From contig NZ_CP162490.1 in assembly GCF_041245805.1 (NCBI RefSeq), positions 721,001-785,000 on the forward strand: a stretch of DNA of 64,000 nt, read 5' to 3'. Positions 61,930-64,000 of this stretch are shown piece by piece (the stretch's first letter is position 1; each line of letters opens with the position of its first letter). This stretch comes from Xanthomonas sp. DAR 34887. Lineage in GTDB: Bacteria > Pseudomonadota > Gammaproteobacteria > Xanthomonadales > Xanthomonadaceae. The notes below the pieces were generated by a model. It was not told where the DNA came from. It saw only the letters and a program-made list of their open reading frames with translations, and ran no database searches. The translations under genes and the position numbers were made by a program.

Positions 61930-63254
61930 TCGTCGACGACGACACCGCCTTCCTGAGCACGCTGCAGGCCACGCTGCGCTCGTTCGGCCACGAGGTGATC
62001 GCCGCCGCCGATGGGCAGGCCGGACTGGAACGCTTGCGCGCCGGCGGCATCGACCTGGCCTTCGTCGATTTCCGCATGCCCGGCATGGACGGTATCGCCT
62101 TGATGCGCGCGCGCCAGGACGATGCGCAGGCCGCCGCGGTGCCGCTGGTGATGCTCACCGCCTACGCCTCCAGCAGCAACACCATCGAGGCGATGAAACT
62201 CGGTGCGTTCGATCACCTGGTCAAGCCGGTGGGCCGCGCCGACATCGTCGCGGTGGTGGAGCGCGCGCTGCAGGCGCATGCCGGCGGCGCTGGCAGTGCG
62301 GCACCGCCGCCGGCGCCGGCCGAAGAAGCCGGCGCGTTGCTCGGCCACAGCGCGGCGATGCGCACCGTGCACAAGCGCATCGGCCTGGCCGCGGCCTCGG
62401 ACCTGCCGGTGCTGGTCAGCGGCGAGACCGGCACCGGCAAGGAATTGGTGGCGCGCGCGCTGCATCGCGCCAGCGCGCGTGCCGGTGCGGCGTTCGTGGC
62501 GGTCAACTGCGCGGCGATCCCGACCGAGCTGATGGAAAGCGAACTGTTCGGCTACCGCAAGGGCGCGTTTTCCGGCGCCGTCGCCGATCGTCCAGGACTG
62601 ATCCGCGAAGCCGACGGCGGCACCCTGTTCCTGGACGAGATCGGCGACATGCCGTTGCCCATGCAGGCCAAGCTGCTGCGGTTCCTGCAGGAGGGCGAGG
62701 TGTCGCCGCTAGGCGGGCGCGGCGCGCAGAAGGTGGACGTGCGCGTGGTCGCCGCCACCCATCGCGAACTGGCGCAGCTGGTCGCCGACGGCCGCTTCCG
62801 CAGCGACCTGCGCTACCGCCTCAACGTGGTGCCGATCGAACTGCCGCCACTGCGCGAGCGCGGCGACGACATCGTGCTGCTGGCCCAGCATTTCCTCGAG
62901 GAGGGCGCCACTACGGCGCGCACGCTGTCGGCGGCGGCGCAGGCGCGGCTGCGCGCCTATCCTTGGCCGGGCAACGTGCGCGAGCTGCGCAATGCGATGC
63001 AGCGGTGCCAGGTGCTGGTGCGCACGCCGACGATCGAGGCGCACGACCTGGACGAGCTGTTGGCCGGCGATGCCGCGACGGCACCCGCCGAGGCGCCGGC
63101 GCTGACCCTGCCCGAGGCGATCGCGCAACTGGAGCAACAGATGATCCAGGCGGCACTGACCCAGGCGCAGGGCAATCGCGCCGAGGCCGCCCGCCGGCTC
63201 GGCATCCATCGCCAGCTGCTGTATCGCAAGCTCGACGATTACGGGCTGGGCTAG
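61914..63254 (+). CDS. NtrC-type sigma-54-dependent response regulator
   Basis: 446 residues from ATG 61914, overlapping the kinase gene by 16 nt. The receiver has phosphoacceptor Asp52 (FVDFRMPGMDG) and Lys104 (LVKPVG). The AAA+ domain has Walker A GETGTGKE (170-177), loop 1 GAFSGA (217-222) where most members have GAFTGA, Walker B GGTLFLDEIGD and the PWPGNVRELRNAM sensor region. The Fis-type HTH closes the protein (NRAEAARRLGIHRQLLYRKL). It should activate sigma-54 RNA polymerase when phosphorylated. A sigma-54 promoter lies about 390 bp downstream. Confidence 0.94.
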
Positions 63255-63423
63255 GGCGTGCCCCGCCGTTGGATCGCGCCGCGCTTGCGCAGACACCGGA
63301 CAACGAAAACGCGGCGAAGGCGCGCCTGCCCCACGCGCCGCCGCTGGACCAGGCTCATCCAAGCGCCAGACGCAGCGCCACCGCCACCAACGGATAAAAA
63401 GACCGCACCAGCAACGCCGCCGT

Positions 63424-63448
63424 TGTAGGAGCGGCTTCAGCCGCGACA
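63424..63448 (+). repeat. REP element copy
   Basis: Same 25-bp element as at 45947, in the plus orientation, in the gap after the response regulator gene. Confidence 0.88.
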
Positions 63449-63622
63449 CACACTACCCGTAGCCCTACAAGCCAACGGCCGAGCACACCAGCGCGTCCCA
63501 TTTACGCAGCGATAGGCAGGCGAACGAAGAGCCAGGTGTCCCGCTGCCGACACCGCAACTGTCCGCAAAGCGGACGACAGTGGATGAAGCGCAGACACCC
63601 GTCGTGGCTCCCTCCAAGCATT

Positions 63623-63640
63623 ACTTGTTTTAAATCAAGT
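63623..63640. promoter_or_regulatory. Near-perfect 18-bp palindrome before sigma-54 promoter
   Basis: ACTTG and CAAGT outer arms with an inner TTTAAA, one mismatched pair. It lies 11 bp upstream of the -24 element. It may be a site for a regulator or for DNA bending. The rest of 63255-63622 holds the REP copy and nothing else that I recognise. Confidence 0.55.
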
Positions 63641-63649
63641 AGTTGAAAG

Positions 63650-63666
63650 TTGGCACGGATACTGCG
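63650..63666 (+). promoter_or_regulatory. Sigma-54 promoter
   Basis: TTGGCACGGATACTGCG matches the consensus YTGGCACGRNNNTTGCW at all but two positions. GG (63652-63653) and GC (63664-63665) are separated by exactly 10 bases. The start codon of the secreted protein gene is 47 bp downstream. Confidence 0.85.
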
Positions 63667-63712
63667 GTGACCTCTGCACAGGCGGACCCCTTGCCGCCCT
63701 GGAGAACTTCCG

Positions 63713-64000
63713 ATGATCCGTCGCAGCGCACTCGCTTTCTCGCTGGCCATCGCCACCGCCACTGCTGCCGCGCAGGTGCCGGCGCCTCCCGCGGCCCCGC
63801 CTGCCGCGGCGGCCGGCATCGCGCCGCCGCCCGCACCGCCGGCGCCCCCTGCGCCTCCCGCGCCTCCCGCGGCGATCGCCGCCGCGCCGGTCACTGTCGA
63901 AGGCACGATCGACCGCTTCATGCTCAATCCCAACGGCGAGGTCGACGGGCTGTGGCTGCGCGACGGCACCCAGGTCGGCTTCCCGCCGCACCTGTCGGCC
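63713..64000 (+). CDS. Secreted Pro/Ala-rich protein (3' truncated)
   Basis: 96 residues are inside the window and the frame is open to the end. ATG 63713 follows GGAGAAC. A signal peptide (MIRRSALAFSLAIATATAAA) probably ends at AAA-QV. A run of Pro and Ala with PPAPPAPPAPPA repeats (about residues 22-60) is followed by VTVEGTIDRFMLNPNGEVDG and LWLRDGTQVGFPPHLS, which looks like an OB-fold beta-barrel. It is driven by the sigma-54 promoter at 63650. The function is unknown. Confidence 0.8.
   Translation, partial: MIRRSALAFSLAIATATAAAQVPAPPAAPPAAAAGIAPPPAPPAPPAPPAPPAAIAAAPVTVEGTIDRFMLNPNGEVDGLWLRDGTQVGFPPHLSA

Overview
The window is very GC-rich with strong G/C third-position bias. Its gene content (CYP102-type P450, DesT/DesC/DesB desaturase system, GH92 mannosidase, OprB porin) and its dispersed element with the core GTAGGAGCGGCTTCAGCCGC point to a Xanthomonas-like gammaproteobacterium (Lysobacteraceae/Xanthomonadaceae). 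I cannot name a species. No rRNA, tRNA, CRISPR array, insertion sequence or prophage is visible.

Layout. 1-2943: 3' part of a GH92 alpha-mannosidase and a LacI regulator. 3102-6301: a GvpU-like protein, a Cache-GGDEF diguanylate cyclase, and a ParD-like protein translationally coupled to methionine aminopeptidase. 6324-9556: leftward operon of FAD monooxygenase, TetR regulator and metallo-beta-lactamase-fold hydrolase, with a 9-bp-arm operator in front. 9801-12065: chemoreceptor. 12153-14458: two alpha/beta hydrolases, one resembling fluoroacetate dehalogenase, divergent from a MerR regulator around a MerR-type dyad. 14534-19391: VOC-family protein, a 51-residue membrane protein, and a BM3-like P450-reductase fusion with an overlapping TetR gene. 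19664-24647: IclR regulator, MFS carrier, DapA-superfamily aldolase/dehydratase and OprB porin, which together look like an uptake and catabolic unit for an unknown small acid or sugar acid.

25043-29116: small membrane and secreted proteins, then a histidine kinase/response regulator pair. 29483-41629: the most striking block, a three-gene operon encoding a 2581-residue exported protein built from DUF11-like and SdrD-B-like domains, a 1124-residue outer-membrane beta-barrel candidate with an Ig-like N-terminal region, and an OmpA-type lipoprotein. It looks like a cell-surface assembly and is my best candidate for an undescribed system. It is followed by four tandem ~150-bp palindromic repeats (41630-42252), a YiiX-like hydrolase and a Cache chemoreceptor.

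46265-60409 is rich in stress functions: a SRAP-family protein that appears to have lost its catalytic residues, a DUF6766-like membrane protein, Mn-catalase with two YciE/YciF-type ferritin-like proteins (compare the yciGFE-katN operon), a phosphatase coupled to NAD(P)H-hydrate dehydratase, a stress-type SDR, the DesT-DesC-DesB unsaturated fatty acid system, a low-affinity iron permease-like protein, small hydrophilic proteins and pyruvate oxidase PoxB. 60490-64000: an NtrB/NtrC-like two-component pair, then a near-consensus sigma-54 promoter in front of a secreted Pro/Ala-rich protein cut by the window end.
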